A stretch of 64,000 nucleotides of DNA from Bacteroides helcogenes P 36-108 (GCF_000186225.1 NC_014933.1:3100001-3164000), one strand, 5' to 3'; positions 7,590 to 16,758 are shown, counted from the first letter of the stretch. Numbers and translations: made by a program. The notes: a model not told the origin generated them from the letters alone.

Positions 7590-10052
7590 TCAGCGCAACT
7601 TGGCATTCAGCTTGTTTTCCAGGTTGGCAACCAGTTTCGACATGATCTTGTCAATCTGCTTGTCATTCAATGTAGCATTTTCGTCTTGCAACAAGAAACT
7701 TACAGCATAACTCTTTTTTCCCGCCTCAAGATTCTTGCCTTCATAAACGTCGAACAATGATACCTCCTTCAACAGCTTCTTCTCCGTTTCGTATGCAATC
7801 TTTTCTATTTCAGAAAATTGTACCTTCTTGTCAAGCAACAAGGCCAAATCACGTTTTACAGCCGGGAACTTGGATATTTCCGAATAACTTACTTTCACGC
7901 TCTTGATGGCTTTCATCAACTCTTTCCAGTTCAAGTCAGCATAATATACTTCATTGTCAACATCAAATGCTTTCAGTAATTTCTTCGTCACTACACCGAA
8001 AGTAGCCAGTCGCTTACCACCTCTTGTCTGTACAGAAAGTGCGGTAGCATAAATATCATCGGTCAAATTACCTACAACCAAGTCATGCATACACAATCCC
8101 AGACGGGCAAAGATATTTTCAACGTATGCCTTCAGTTCATACACCGAGCTGTTTTCATCGGGATGCGCCCATGAGTTAGAAACTCTTTTCCCGGTCACCC
8201 ACAAGCTGAGGTGGTATTCTTCAGAGTAAGCAGCAAGCACTTTCTCCGGATTTTTATTCTCTGCACTGAAGTGATAACAGTTGCCGAACTCAAAGAACTT
8301 CAGATCCGCATTCTTGCGGTTGGCATTATGAGAGATGCTTTCCAATCCACCGAAAAGCAAGGTCTGGCGCATGGCATTCAAGTCAGCACTCAGCGGATTC
8401 ATCAGCATTACAAGATTCTTTGGAGGATAAGATTCCAATCCATCGTAGTACGCGGCACGGGTCAACGAGTTGTTCAGTATCTCATTAAAGCCGCATCCTA
8501 CCAACTGCTCCGCCACCAGATTCTGCAATTTATTGGATCTATCGCAATCCCCTTTTATAGTCAGACTGGACTTCAACGTATTTGGAATCTCCACATTATT
8601 ATACCCATAGATACGCAGGATGTCTTCTATAACGTCACAATCACGCTGTACATCCACACGGTAAGGAGGCACGTCCAAAGTCAGACCTTCGGCAGTCTCA
8701 TCTACAATCTTCATTTCCAAGCTTGTTACAATGCTCTTGATTGTATCTTCCGGAATTTCCTTGCCTATCAGCGAACGCACCTTTTGGTACGAAAGCTCCA
8801 CTCTGAAATTCTTGACAGGAGCAGCACAAACATCTTTTATTTCAGAAGCCACAGTACCTCCTGCAAGCTCTTTCACCATCAATGCAGCCAATTTCAGACA
8901 ATAGATCGTGATATTGGGATCAATACCTCTTTCAAAGCGGAAAGAAGCATCCGTATTCAGACCGTGACGGCGGGCGGTTTTACGTACCCATGTCGGATGA
9001 AAATAAGCACTTTCAAGAAACACGTCCCGGGTTGTTTCGGTAGATCCCGAATCCAGCCCTCCGAATACACCCGCAATGCACATGGCTTCTTCCTTGTTGC
9101 AGATCATCAGGTCGCGTTCGTTCAGCTTACGTTCCACTCCATCCAACGTTACAAACGGAGTACCTTCAGGCATGGTCTTCACAATCACCTCACCGCCTTT
9201 AATCTTATCTGCATCAAAGCAGTGCAACGGCTGGCCAAATGCATGAACAATATAGTTCGTGATATCTACCACATTGTTAATAGGACGCAGACCGATGATA
9301 CGGAGTTTATTCTGCAACCATTCGGGGCTTTCCTTTACCGTTACTCCCTTAACGGTAACACCTGCATACCGGGGACAAGCCTCGTTATTCTCTACCGTCA
9401 CCTTGATATCCAAGTCATGGTTTTCTACGGCAAAAGCATCCACCGCCGGTTTCTTCAGCGAAGTCTGCTTTCCGTTTTGTACCAAATAGGCATACAGGTC
9501 ACGGGCTACACCATAATGTGAACAGGCATCTGCGCGGTTCGGAGTGATATCCACCTCCAGCACGTAATCGCTCTTGATGTTATAATAATCCTTGGCAAGC
9601 ATGCCCGGAACAGCAGTCTCAGGCAATACAATGATTCCTGCATGATCCGTACCGATACCAATTTCGTCTTCGGCACAAATCATACCGTTGGATTCCACAC
9701 CACGGAGTTTTGATTTTTTGATAGTAAAACATTCATCACCATCATACAGTTTTGCACCTAACGTGGCGACCACCACTTTTTGTCCGGCAGCTACATTCGG
9801 AGCTCCACACACAATCTGCACAGGTTCACCTTGTCCCAAATTAACGGTCGTGATGTGCATGTGGTCTGAATTAGGATGAGCTTCGCATGTCAGCACTTCG
9901 CCGATAACCAGTCCTTCCAGTCCGCCTTTAATGGTTTGCACTTCTTCTACGCCTCCGGTTTCCAGTCCGATAGACGTTAGTGCCGCAGCAACTTCATCCG
10001 GTGTCAAATCGAAATCGACATACTCTTTCAACCAATTATAAGAGATATTCAT
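7590..10052 (-). CDS. pheT: Phenylalanine-tRNA ligase beta subunit
   Basis: Beta chain of the alpha2-beta2 PheRS that charges tRNA-Phe in the cytoplasm. 820 aa, normal length. Domain order: MNISYNWLKEYVDFDLTPDE at the N-terminus, an EMAP/OB-type tRNA-binding domain at about residues 40-150 (HPNSDHMHITTVNLG), the B3/B4 editing region (about 210-400), B5 (about 410-480), the catalytic-like core, and a C-terminal anticodon-binding FDX-ACB domain from about 725 (SKFPAVKRDLALLLD). pheS is not in the window, as is usual in Bacteroidales. It leads the pheT-yebC-TSCPD operon. Confidence 0.98.
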   Translation of the reverse strand: MNISYNWLKEYVDFDLTPDEVAAALTSIGLETGGVEEVQTIKGGLEGLVIGEVLTCEAHPNSDHMHITTVNLGQGEPVQIVCGAPNVAAGQKVVVATLGAKLYDGDECFTIKKSKLRGVESNGMICAEDEIGIGTDHAGIIVLPETAVPGMLAKDYYNIKSDYVLEVDITPNRADACSHYGVARDLYAYLVQNGKQTSLKKPAVDAFAVENHDLDIKVTVENNEACPRYAGVTVKGVTVKESPEWLQNKLRIIGLRPINNVVDITNYIVHAFGQPLHCFDADKIKGGEVIVKTMPEGTPFVTLDGVERKLNERDLMICNKEEAMCIAGVFGGLDSGSTETTRDVFLESAYFHPTWVRKTARRHGLNTDASFRFERGIDPNITIYCLKLAALMVKELAGGTVASEIKDVCAAPVKNFRVELSYQKVRSLIGKEIPEDTIKSIVTSLEMKIVDETAEGLTLDVPPYRVDVQRDCDVIEDILRIYGYNNVEIPNTLKSSLTIKGDCDRSNKLQNLVAEQLVGCGFNEILNNSLTRAAYYDGLESYPPKNLVMLMNPLSADLNAMRQTLLFGGLESISHNANRKNADLKFFEFGNCYHFSAENKNPEKVLAAYSEEYHLSLWVTGKRVSNSWAHPDENSSVYELKAYVENIFARLGLCMHDLVVGNLTDDIYATALSVQTRGGKRLATFGVVTKKLLKAFDVDNEVYYADLNWKELMKAIKSVKVSYSEISKFPAVKRDLALLLDKKVQFSEIEKIAYETEKKLLKEVSLFDVYEGKNLEAGKKSYAVSFLLQDENATLNDKQIDKIMSKLVANLENKLNAKLR

Positions 10053-10087
10053 ATCATTATTTTTTTATTGTTTCCAAAAGTGACCCG

Positions 10088-10095
10088 CAAAGTTA
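10088..10095 (-). promoter_or_regulatory. Probable pheT promoter -7 element
   Basis: Minus strand TAACTTTG, an exact TAnnTTTG match about 36 bp before the pheT start codon. Confidence 0.6.
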
Positions 10096-10120
10096 ATAAG
10101 ATTTTTCGGTTGGTGGGGAA

Positions 10121-10783
10121 TTATGACAACAAAAAATCCCTAAGCTCTTTACAAAGCCTTTCCTTCACCTCTTCCATAGGAACCTCACGTCCCAACTCCT
10201 TCTGCAGGGAAGTGACACCCTTGTCTATAAATCCGCAAGGATGAATATAGCTGAAATAGCGTAAATCCGTATTCACATTCAGGGCCAGTCCGTGCATCGT
10301 GACATAATGGCTGCTACGCACACCGATCGCGCAAATCTTGCGGGCACGGGCGGTATCTCCTTCCAGCCACACCCCGGTTGCCTTTTCCAAGCGTCCCGCA
10401 GCAATGCCATACGAAGCACAGACACGAATCACAGCTTCCTCCAGCAGATGCACATATTCTTTCAATCCCAAAGAAAATTCTTCAAGATTGAGAATAGGAT
10501 AACAAACCAACTGTCCCGGTCCATGATAAGTTATATCTCCTCCCCTGTCAATGTGGTACAGGGTCGCTCCTATCCTGCCAAGCTGTTCGTCACTCAGCAA
10601 CATATTTCCTTCCTTTCCGCTACGTCCCAAAGTATATACGTGCGGGTGTTCACAAAGCACGATATGATTTACATACTCCTCTCCTGCCTGTTTGGCACAC
10701 ACAAGGACGTCAAACCACTCTGTCTGCCGATTCCATGCTTCGGCGTATGGCATTATTTCCCAATCTGATATTTCCAATTTCAT
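10121..10783 (-). CDS. lipB: Lipoyl(octanoyl) transferase LipB
   Basis: Moves octanoyl groups from acyl carrier protein to the lipoyl domains of 2-oxoacid dehydrogenases and GcvH. 220 aa, normal length. Visible signatures are LGRSGKEGN, YHIDRGGDITYHGPGQLV (family motif RGGxxTxHGPGQ), the lysine segment KICAIGVRSSHYVTMHGLAL and the catalytic cysteine in HPCGFID. The start MKLEISDWEIMPYAEAW at 10783 follows a well-placed promoter. gcvP, whose partner GcvH is a lipoyl target, is also in this window. Confidence 0.96.
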   Translation of the reverse strand: MKLEISDWEIMPYAEAWNRQTEWFDVLVCAKQAGEEYVNHIVLCEHPHVYTLGRSGKEGNMLLSDEQLGRIGATLYHIDRGGDITYHGPGQLVCYPILNLEEFSLGLKEYVHLLEEAVIRVCASYGIAAGRLEKATGVWLEGDTARARKICAIGVRSSHYVTMHGLALNVNTDLRYFSYIHPCGFIDKGVTSLQKELGREVPMEEVKERLCKELRDFLLS

Positions 10784-10833
10784 AATTATAAGGAGATATA
10801 TTCATCAATCTTGTCTGTTTTAAGAGATATATG

Positions 10834-10841
10834 CAAAGATA
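10834..10841 (-). promoter_or_regulatory. Probable lipB promoter -7 element
   Basis: Minus strand TATCTTTG matches TAnnTTTG exactly, 50 bp upstream of the lipB start codon. Confidence 0.6.
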
Positions 10842-10939
10842 CGCATTTTCAGAGAATAGGAAGCTAAAACCAGATACAAGTATAAATTACAAGTTTCAGA
10901 ATAAGTCAGAGTGTGTGCCGGTATATTCTATTGAATACA

Positions 10940-11152
10940 TCAGCCCAATATATCTTTAAACAATTCCTCCGTATTTGCGGATTTATAGACCCGTCCCGCC
11001 TTGATGTCATCCATAGCAAGCTCTATGCCGGACTTTTTTTCAATGCTCCACCCCAGCTTTTTTGCTAAAGTTTTCAGCATATTGAAATCAACTTCCGGTA
11101 TAGTAACCGTTATGGTCTTATATTTTGTTGACAATGTAGAATCCATATTCAT
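10940..11152 (-). CDS. Small antitoxin-like protein
   Basis: 70 aa from the ATG at 11152; the ATG at 11146 (68 aa) is also possible. Both follow an exact promoter and an AAGGAGA ribosome site, whereas the longer reading frame upstream runs through a terminator. The sequence KTITVTIPEVDFNMLKTLAKKLGW resembles the beta-strand-plus-helix opening of many small Bacteroidales antitoxins, and the C-terminus YKSANTEELFKDILG resembles their toxin-binding tail. No toxin gene is evident beside it unless the kinase-like gene upstream is the partner. Family not identified with certainty. Confidence 0.6.
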   Translation of the reverse strand: MNMDSTLSTKYKTITVTIPEVDFNMLKTLAKKLGWSIEKKSGIELAMDDIKAGRVYKSANTEELFKDILG

Positions 11153-11168
11153 AGTCTCCTTTGGAATA

Positions 11169-11200
11169 CAAAGGTAGAAAACTAAAACCAAATACACAAA
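11169..11200 (-). promoter_or_regulatory. Promoter of the antitoxin-like gene
   Basis: Minus strand -33 TTTG (11197-11200), 20-bp spacer, -7 TACCTTTG (11169-11176): a full Bacteroides consensus promoter. Confidence 0.8.
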
Positions 11201-11215
11201 CTTTCCCAACTTATT

Positions 11216-11263
11216 AATAAAAAGCAGCCGGAACCATTCCCTAAAGAACCGTCCCGGCCGCCG
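11216..11263 (-). terminator. Terminator in copy 1 of the duplicated block
   Basis: Minus-strand hairpin built on GCGGCCGGGACGGTTC and GAATGGTTCCGGCTGC, then TTTTT. It ends transcription of the kinase-like gene just before the antitoxin-like gene's promoter. Confidence 0.75.
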
Positions 11264-11356
11264 CCTAAAAGCATAATAACCGCAGTTACCTATCGTTTGC
11301 CTTGTTCCTGAGTACCACCGCAGGTGCGCCCAGTTCTTCACGGAGCAGACATGACA

Positions 11357-12190
11357 TTATTTTGCCTGAGTGTCAGCAAATACCATTTCTGTAACCAAGC
11401 TCCGAATACCACCTTGATTAAGTTGTGGAGTATTAATGCGGATATCACAATCCACCACAAAAAATGTACCAGCCTCAGACTTTATTACATTTTCATCATG
11501 CATATCACTCAAATATATCTCAGGAGTACTATACGTCCAGTTTCGAGGATTGCGCAATTCAAAACCCATATTCCTCATATAACAAGCTATTTCTTCATCA
11601 GAAGCCCGTTTTCCTGCAATAAAAGGCTGTTCTACAATAATTTTGAAGTCACCGTCCTCATTTCTTCCAAAGCCAATGACTGTGATAGCTGTTTCCGGAA
11701 AATAAGCGTTATGAAGAGATATTCTATCAAGAGCAAGTATGGGCTGTACAAAATAATCAAGACCTATAGATTTAACCAATTTAGAACCATTATCGTAAAC
11801 CTTTGCTTCACCACCTTCTGCGATTTCATCACCCAAAGAACTTTGCAGATTTCGTTCTACATCGTCTGTCCAAACGCCTACAATTCTTGCCCATTTTTCT
11901 ATTATCAGAGCTTGCTCCGCTCCGCATTGGAGCTCTCTTTTGAAGTCCGTGATTCCTTCAGTGTCATAATCTGCTTCAGTTTTTGCTCCCGCGAGTATGG
12001 ATGCAATGACATGACACAAACCTCCCTTTGCGCAGCCATGCTGTTCAGCCGGTGAAAATCGTTTATATATAAGTTGGCCACTGATGAATTGTTCCGCATA
12101 ACAGTCTAATTTTGTCAGACTTTCAGGCGTAAAGCCTTTATTTATGATTGCCTTTATTGATGCCCAAAAATCCGAATTATTCATTCTCAT
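11357..12190 (-). CDS. Putative polyvalent-protein-type kinase
   Basis: 277 aa from the ATG at 12190 (or 275 from 12184). Upstream in-frame codons lie in the terminator and promoter and are excluded. The C-terminal half looks like a reduced protein-kinase fold: AEGGEAKVYDNGSKLVKSI (glycine loop and lysine-like), IIVEQPFIAGKRASDEEI (hinge-like) and SDMHDENVIKSEAGTFFVVD, which mimics the kinase catalytic D-x-x-x-x-N and later D. This pattern matches the kinase domain found in polyvalent proteins of mobile elements. The N-terminal 120 residues are cysteine- and histidine-rich and unassigned. Function not known; assignment by motif only. Confidence 0.5.
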   Translation of the reverse strand: MRMNNSDFWASIKAIINKGFTPESLTKLDCYAEQFISGQLIYKRFSPAEQHGCAKGGLCHVIASILAGAKTEADYDTEGITDFKRELQCGAEQALIIEKWARIVGVWTDDVERNLQSSLGDEIAEGGEAKVYDNGSKLVKSIGLDYFVQPILALDRISLHNAYFPETAITVIGFGRNEDGDFKIIVEQPFIAGKRASDEEIACYMRNMGFELRNPRNWTYSTPEIYLSDMHDENVIKSEAGTFFVVDCDIRINTPQLNQGGIRSLVTEMVFADTQAK

Positions 12191-12206
12191 ATTCCTATCA
12201 ATTATA

Positions 12207-12238
12207 CAAAGGTAGAAAATTAAAACCAAATACACAAA
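12207..12238 (-). promoter_or_regulatory. Promoter of the kinase-like gene
   Basis: Minus strand -33 TTTG (12235-12238), 20-bp spacer, -7 TACCTTTG (12207-12214), about 17 bp before the start codon. Confidence 0.8.
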
Positions 12239-12254
12239 CTTTCCCAATTTATTA

Positions 12255-12302
12255 ATAAAAAAGCAGCCGGAACCATTCCCTAAGGAACTGTCCCGGCTGC
12301 CG
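12255..12302 (-). terminator. Terminator at the end of the capsule operon
   Basis: Minus-strand hairpin GCAGCCGGGACAGTTCC with GGGAATGGTTCCGGCTGC followed by TTTTTT, directly after the last small gene of the capsule locus. Confidence 0.85.
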
Positions 12303-12324
12303 CCTAAAAACATAGTAACCGCTG

Positions 12325-12549
12325 TTACCTGTCGTTTGCCTCGCTCCTACGCACCACCGCAGGCGCACCCAGTTCTTCACGCTCCACCACTTCCAGCCAA
12401 CCGCTTTGCTCCAGTTCAAAGAGGGCGGGATATACACGGAGCTTCTCCGCACCGGAGTGTTGCAGAATATCGTCTACCGGAATAGTCGAACCGGAGAATG
12501 AGTTGATGTAATCAACGATTTTTTGTGTATCAATAATCTTGTAATTCAT
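12325..12549 (-). CDS. Small winged-helix-like protein closing the capsule operon
   Basis: 74 aa. The middle reads like a winged helix (VDDILQHSGAEKLRVYPALFELEQSGWLEVVERE): helix, recognition helix, then a wing. It is separated from the last glycosyltransferase by six bases and is followed by the strong terminator, so it is the last gene of the operon. No enzymatic motif. It might be a small DNA-binding regulator, but I do not recognise a named family. Its last ~17 codons are duplicated in the block at 11166-11342. Confidence 0.65.
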   Translation of the reverse strand: MNYKIIDTQKIVDYINSFSGSTIPVDDILQHSGAEKLRVYPALFELEQSGWLEVVEREELGAPAVVRRSEANDR

Positions 12550-12555
12550 ATCCTT

Positions 12556-13308
12556 TTATTTTTTATTTTTCAACAAGGCACGATAAGCGTAATGGATAAA
12601 ATAATAGCACGCCCTCAAACATCCGATTTTTTCAATATTCCTGTATATATTCCATTGCCATAAAATAACAGATAGCTTATTGGCAGACACAGACTGCTTT
12701 CTCACTCTATACAGTGCATGAACAGCATTTGTATTCCTCGCTACATACCCTTTCTTCAATATAGACAACCATAATATATAGTCTTCATGGTGCATATTTC
12801 GACAATAAATCTTGCCAACTTTCTCCGTATCGTATATCCCCGTGAGATTACCTATCACATTCCCTTTCAACAGCTCTTTATAAGAAACTTGCGATGGAGC
12901 TGTCACAATTCTTTGTCCCCGTTCTCCTTCTTCACTGATTTTCTCATAATTGGAATACACGATGGCGGTGCTCACATCATCAAACAGTCTTAACTGTTCT
13001 TCCAATTTATCGGGCAACCATACATCATCGCTATCCAAAAAAGCAATATAACGCCCTTGCGCATTTCTTATACCGACATTGCGAGGCTCACAAGGAGACC
13101 CGGAAGGTTTATCTGTGTGAAATAGACGAATTCTACTATCCTTTTCTACGTAATCAGCAATAAGACCAACGGATAAATCCGTAGAACAATCATCCACAAT
13201 CAGCAGTTCCCAATTTGAATAACTTTGCGCCAAGACAGAATCAATAGCAAATTCCACATACTTTTCTGCATTATAAACAGGCATAATGACAGAAACCATT
13301 TCATTCAT
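12556..13308 (-). CDS. GT2-family glycosyltransferase
   Basis: 250 aa. The GT-A nucleotide-sugar fold begins at once (MVSVIMPVYNAEKYVEFAID), with IVDDCSTD, the DxD-type metal motif in AFLDSDDVWLPDKLE (about residue 90) and the acceptor-side MHHEDYILWLSILKKG. It transfers a sugar to the lipid-linked capsule repeat unit at the cytoplasmic face. Donor and linkage cannot be predicted. It lies 12 bp after the radical SAM gene. Confidence 0.9.
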   Translation of the reverse strand: MNEMVSVIMPVYNAEKYVEFAIDSVLAQSYSNWELLIVDDCSTDLSVGLIADYVEKDSRIRLFHTDKPSGSPCEPRNVGIRNAQGRYIAFLDSDDVWLPDKLEEQLRLFDDVSTAIVYSNYEKISEEGERGQRIVTAPSQVSYKELLKGNVIGNLTGIYDTEKVGKIYCRNMHHEDYILWLSILKKGYVARNTNAVHALYRVRKQSVSANKLSVILWQWNIYRNIEKIGCLRACYYFIHYAYRALLKNKK

Positions 13309-13320
13309 AAAACAAACGGA

Positions 13321-14784
13321 TTATTTACTGCTAAATAGATAATGCTTTAATTTTCCAAAAGCTTTGATAGAGCGTTTCAAGTCAGAAGGATTAGCCAAGC
13401 CTACACGCAGGCGATGAAAAATATAACTGATGCGTAGATAATATCTCTTACGGGCCATGTTACAAAATGCTACCATATCTTCGGCTGTAAGTTCAGGAGT
13501 GGAAAGTACTGTGTTATGCGTACCATCAGGCAAGCAATATTTATCATAATCTGTAACAATATAACCATTTGTACGAGCCCATTGATACGCCTCCGTACCC
13601 GGATATGGTATTAATGGAAAGAATTGAGCGGTATCTGTGTTCAGTTTCAATGCCAACCTCAAAGTTTCAGCCATCGTCTCTTTTGTTTCTCCATTATTGC
13701 CTATCATATAACAGGCATGAATCAATAAACCAGCCTTCTTGGCATTTGCCACATATTCATAGAACTGTTCTACTTTCGTCCCTTTCTTTATATTATCAAG
13801 AATTTGCTGATTGCCACTTTCTATACCTGGAATAATCAAGCGACATCCTGCCTTTTTCATGATGCACATAGTTTCCAAATCCAAATCCACACGTGCATTA
13901 CATAACCATTTTAATCGCTTTTGAAGTTTTCTTTCCATCAATAGCCTACAAATATCCAGCACACGCTTCTTGTTGGCTGTAAAGGTATCGTCTTCTATCA
14001 CCACCTCCTTCACATCGGGAAAGTTTGCCGCAATATATTCAAACTCGGCAACCACATTTTCGGCAGAGCGGGCACGAAAAGCATGTCCGTGCATGGTCTG
14101 TGGGTACACACAAAAGTTACAACGGAACGGACATCCACGCCCTGTGAATATCTGAATAGACGGATAAGTAGCCGCTGCAAAAAAATAATCTTTTTCATCC
14201 AAATGTTCTTTAATGAATTGTGAGGCAAATGGCAACTCGTCCAAATCCTTCAGAGGCGGCATTTTTTCAGTACGAATGAATCCATCTTCTATCCGCATAC
14301 ATAATCCACGGACTGACTGAAGTTCTGTACTATTCTGCAATGAATCTGCCAATTCTTTTATGATGCAGTCATACTCGCCAATGGCTATAGCATCTACAGC
14401 AGAAGAATACCTTAATGTTTCTTCCGGACAGGCAGAAGGATGTGTACCCACCAAAATAATAAAAGAAGAAGGATATAGCTTCTTTAATCTTTCGGCAAAA
14501 GCCACATCACTTTTTATAGAAGGTGTACTCGTATCAAGCACAAACAAAGTCCTTTCATTGTCTTCTTTCTGAATAATTTCCAATGATTGTTCTTCATTCA
14601 ACTGTTTGGCCGGGACATCCAAAAAATGTATTTTATGCCCATGTTCTTGAGAATATAATGCGGCATAAATCAACCACAAAGGATAATATAAAGCACCGCT
14701 TTTTGTAATGGCCGGACTACGGGACTCTCTGGAGAATTTCCCAAACTCAGCTTTAAAGGGGGGATTAATAAAATAAATGTTCAT
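13321..14784 (-). CDS. B12-binding-domain radical SAM protein in the capsule locus
   Basis: 487 aa. An N-terminal cobalamin-binding-like Rossmann domain (about residues 1-180: FINPPF at the start, IILVGTHPSACPEETL, AIAIGEYD) precedes the radical SAM core with the 4Fe-4S motif GRGCPFRCNFCVYP (around residue 218). Next come EVVIEDDTF and ARVDLDLETM. The C-terminal ~100 residues are unassigned. Relatives with this architecture methylate unactivated carbons or cyclise substrates. Here it sits between two glycosyltransferases, so a modified sugar or lipid carrier is a plausible substrate; this is inference. Confidence 0.88.
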   Translation of the reverse strand: MNIYFINPPFKAEFGKFSRESRSPAITKSGALYYPLWLIYAALYSQEHGHKIHFLDVPAKQLNEEQSLEIIQKEDNERTLFVLDTSTPSIKSDVAFAERLKKLYPSSFIILVGTHPSACPEETLRYSSAVDAIAIGEYDCIIKELADSLQNSTELQSVRGLCMRIEDGFIRTEKMPPLKDLDELPFASQFIKEHLDEKDYFFAAATYPSIQIFTGRGCPFRCNFCVYPQTMHGHAFRARSAENVVAEFEYIAANFPDVKEVVIEDDTFTANKKRVLDICRLLMERKLQKRLKWLCNARVDLDLETMCIMKKAGCRLIIPGIESGNQQILDNIKKGTKVEQFYEYVANAKKAGLLIHACYMIGNNGETKETMAETLRLALKLNTDTAQFFPLIPYPGTEAYQWARTNGYIVTDYDKYCLPDGTHNTVLSTPELTAEDMVAFCNMARKRYYLRISYIFHRLRVGLANPSDLKRSIKAFGKLKHYLFSSK

Positions 14785-14790
14785 AATTAA

Positions 14791-15504
14791 TTATTTTGTT
14801 AGACTTCTAATCAACAAGAAAAAAGCGAGATAGAAACGATAATTTATTTTATACCACAAGCTATTAGTGCTTTTTGCACCAGCAAAAGAGACTGTATGTT
14901 CGTGTCTTCTATATAATTGCAAAACCTTAGGATAATAACCACATTTGAAATGAATCTGGCTAAACAATGCAATCCACAAATCATGAGCTGCCATTTTCGA
15001 AGGAAAAGGCAATGTAGCAAGCAGTACTTTCCGTTTAAATGCCATACAGCTTCCCAACCACAAATCTTTCACAAAATTGCCCCAAACGGATTTGTCCAAA
15101 GGAGACTTCTGTACATAATATTCATCTTGGGTAATATTCAAATTAATATCAGTTAATGCACAATTACATGTCACAACATCATAATCTCCTTTAGTCAAAA
15201 ATTGTGTTAATTCCTCAATCTTATTGGGAAGCCAAACATCATCTTGATCTGCAAGTAAAATGACATCTCCTTTTGAATGAATCAAAGCATTCTCAAAATT
15301 ATGTGTCACTCCTTTCTTTCTTTTATTTACAAGAAACCTGATTTTTTTATCATGATAAGATTTTATAATATCAGCAGTCGAATCTGTTGAATTGTCATCA
15401 GAGATAACCAATTCATCTTCTTCACTCAATTGCAGTAATATACTATCAATTTGTTCTCTCAAAAAAGCTTCACCATTATAGGTGGCCATACATACTGAAA
15501 TCAT
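14791..15504 (-). CDS. GT2-family glycosyltransferase
   Basis: 237 aa. GT-A fold with MISVCMATYNGEAFLREQID at the start, ISDDNSTDSTADII, and the DxD-like LLADQDDVWLPNKIEEL near residue 85. This DQDD subtype is typical of rhamnosyl- and related transferases. Its start overlaps the 3' end of the wzy gene by 29 bp, so it was moved with that gene. The C-terminus carries a short hydrophobic stretch (FYLAFFLLIRSL) that could sit on the membrane. Confidence 0.9.
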   Translation of the reverse strand: MISVCMATYNGEAFLREQIDSILLQLSEEDELVISDDNSTDSTADIIKSYHDKKIRFLVNKRKKGVTHNFENALIHSKGDVILLADQDDVWLPNKIEELTQFLTKGDYDVVTCNCALTDINLNITQDEYYVQKSPLDKSVWGNFVKDLWLGSCMAFKRKVLLATLPFPSKMAAHDLWIALFSQIHFKCGYYPKVLQLYRRHEHTVSFAGAKSTNSLWYKINYRFYLAFFLLIRSLTK

Positions 15505-16758
15505 TTTGAGAATTATTATATTTAAATTTAATCAAAGTCACTAAAAACAATGCCCAATAAAGATTAGCATGCCAAAATTCTTTAACATTATATACTAACA
15601 ACCAAATAAAAATCAGCCAACATAACTTTTTTATTATGCCATCTCTTGTCGAATTACATATTAGTTTACAACATTTATATTGAAAATAATAGAACACAAT
15701 TGTACCAACAAGCCCCCAATAAAATAAATTCCTCAAATAACCAACATCAGTCTGTTTATAAAACAACCCATCTGCCGTAACAAATTGGCCATCACCTAAT
15801 AACCATGTTTTAAGATTATCAGGAAACAAATACATCTCATATAACCTATTTGACGAACCTGTTTCAAAACTTTGCGATTCGCTCATATTGATATACCATT
15901 CAAATGCCCAATTATATGTAGCACTATATTCACTATTTTCTATAAGAGAGATGCTTATAATTAATAAAAGAATAATCGAACATACTATTAATAATATATA
16001 CATAAAAGAATAGATACCTTTTCGCTTATACAATAAATAAGAATAATAAAGGAAAGAGAGAAAAATCATAAGAAAAAATGTCCGAGCAGAGAGTATCCCC
16101 ATGATAGAAATGAACACTATCGAAAGCACATACAAAATTTTATGTTGATATAAAGTAGATTTATTAGAAAAGCCCAATGATATTGCAGAAAAGAGAGCAA
16201 GACCGTACATCACAGCCATATTGGCATATTGGAACTTGCATAAAGCTATTACTCGAAAAGAAGCTTGAACTTCCATGAAGTTTTCTTGCTCCATACCCGA
16301 ACTTATATGACTTATAATATACTCTTGTAGATTTCTATCAAAATACATAAAAATTGAAATTAACCCCTGCACGATAGTTACATATATAATCCATTCCAAT
16401 AGCACATAAAAAGAAAAAGACTTTGATGATTTTGAAATTAGATTAACTACAAGCATAGCTGAAAAAGGATATAAAAAAAAAGATAATATTTTTTTTATTA
16501 ATGATAAGTCATAAGCATTATTGTACACCCCTGTTGCAGACAATCCAATAATCATTACGAGAATAGCAATTTTCAGCATCTCATATATTCTTTTGTTCAA
16601 GTACCTTCCTACATAAAATATAAAGTATAAAATTCCACATAAATGGAGTAACTCACCAGTATCCAAAGGTAAAAAACAAAGGCAATAGGATAGAGATAAC
16701 AGAATAGAGCAATAAATGCTAACACAGAATATGATATCGTTTTAATCTTAATTATCAT
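15476..16758 (-). pseudogene. Capsule repeat-unit polymerase Wzy, apparently frameshifted near its start
   Basis: About 425 aa if read through. The body (TTG-initiated 16666 to 15476) is a string of hydrophobic segments with a large periplasmic-type loop, as expected for a Wzy polymerase. The natural start is the ATG at 16758, 18 bp after the preceding glycosyltransferase: MIIKIKTISYSVLAFIALFC, then YLYPIAFVF. That frame must shift at the run of six T (16671-16676). With seven T it would read ...IAFVFLPLDTGELLHLCG and continue intact. As given, translation from 16758 stops after 47 codons. It could be a true mutation, slipped-strand phase variation or a sequence error. Confidence 0.75.

Larger units (their letters stand above)
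11166..11342 (-). repeat. Terminator-promoter duplicated block, copy 1
   Basis: About 177 bp and an estimated 88-90% identical to 12204-12381. It holds the last ~17 codons of a copy of the small winged-helix gene (EELGAPAVV...ANDR-stop), then its terminator, then a promoter. Only the 3' tail of the coding part was copied. The block supplies the promoter of the antitoxin-like gene. Confidence 0.9.
12204..12381 (-). repeat. Terminator-promoter duplicated block, copy 2 (probable parent)
   Basis: Partner of 11166-11342. In this copy the coding part is the genuine 3' end of the intact small winged-helix gene at 12325-12549, so this is probably the original. It is followed by the terminator and by the promoter of the kinase-like gene. 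Confidence 0.9.

Noticed and set aside
8211..9521. 436-codon open frame on the plus strand
   Set aside because: Antisense shadow of pheT, whose translation is fully conserved.
16624..16666. TTG at 16666 as the natural start of the polymerase
   Set aside because: It would leave about 110 bp untranslated and drop a clear hydrophobic N-terminus encoded from ATG 16758 in the shifted frame.
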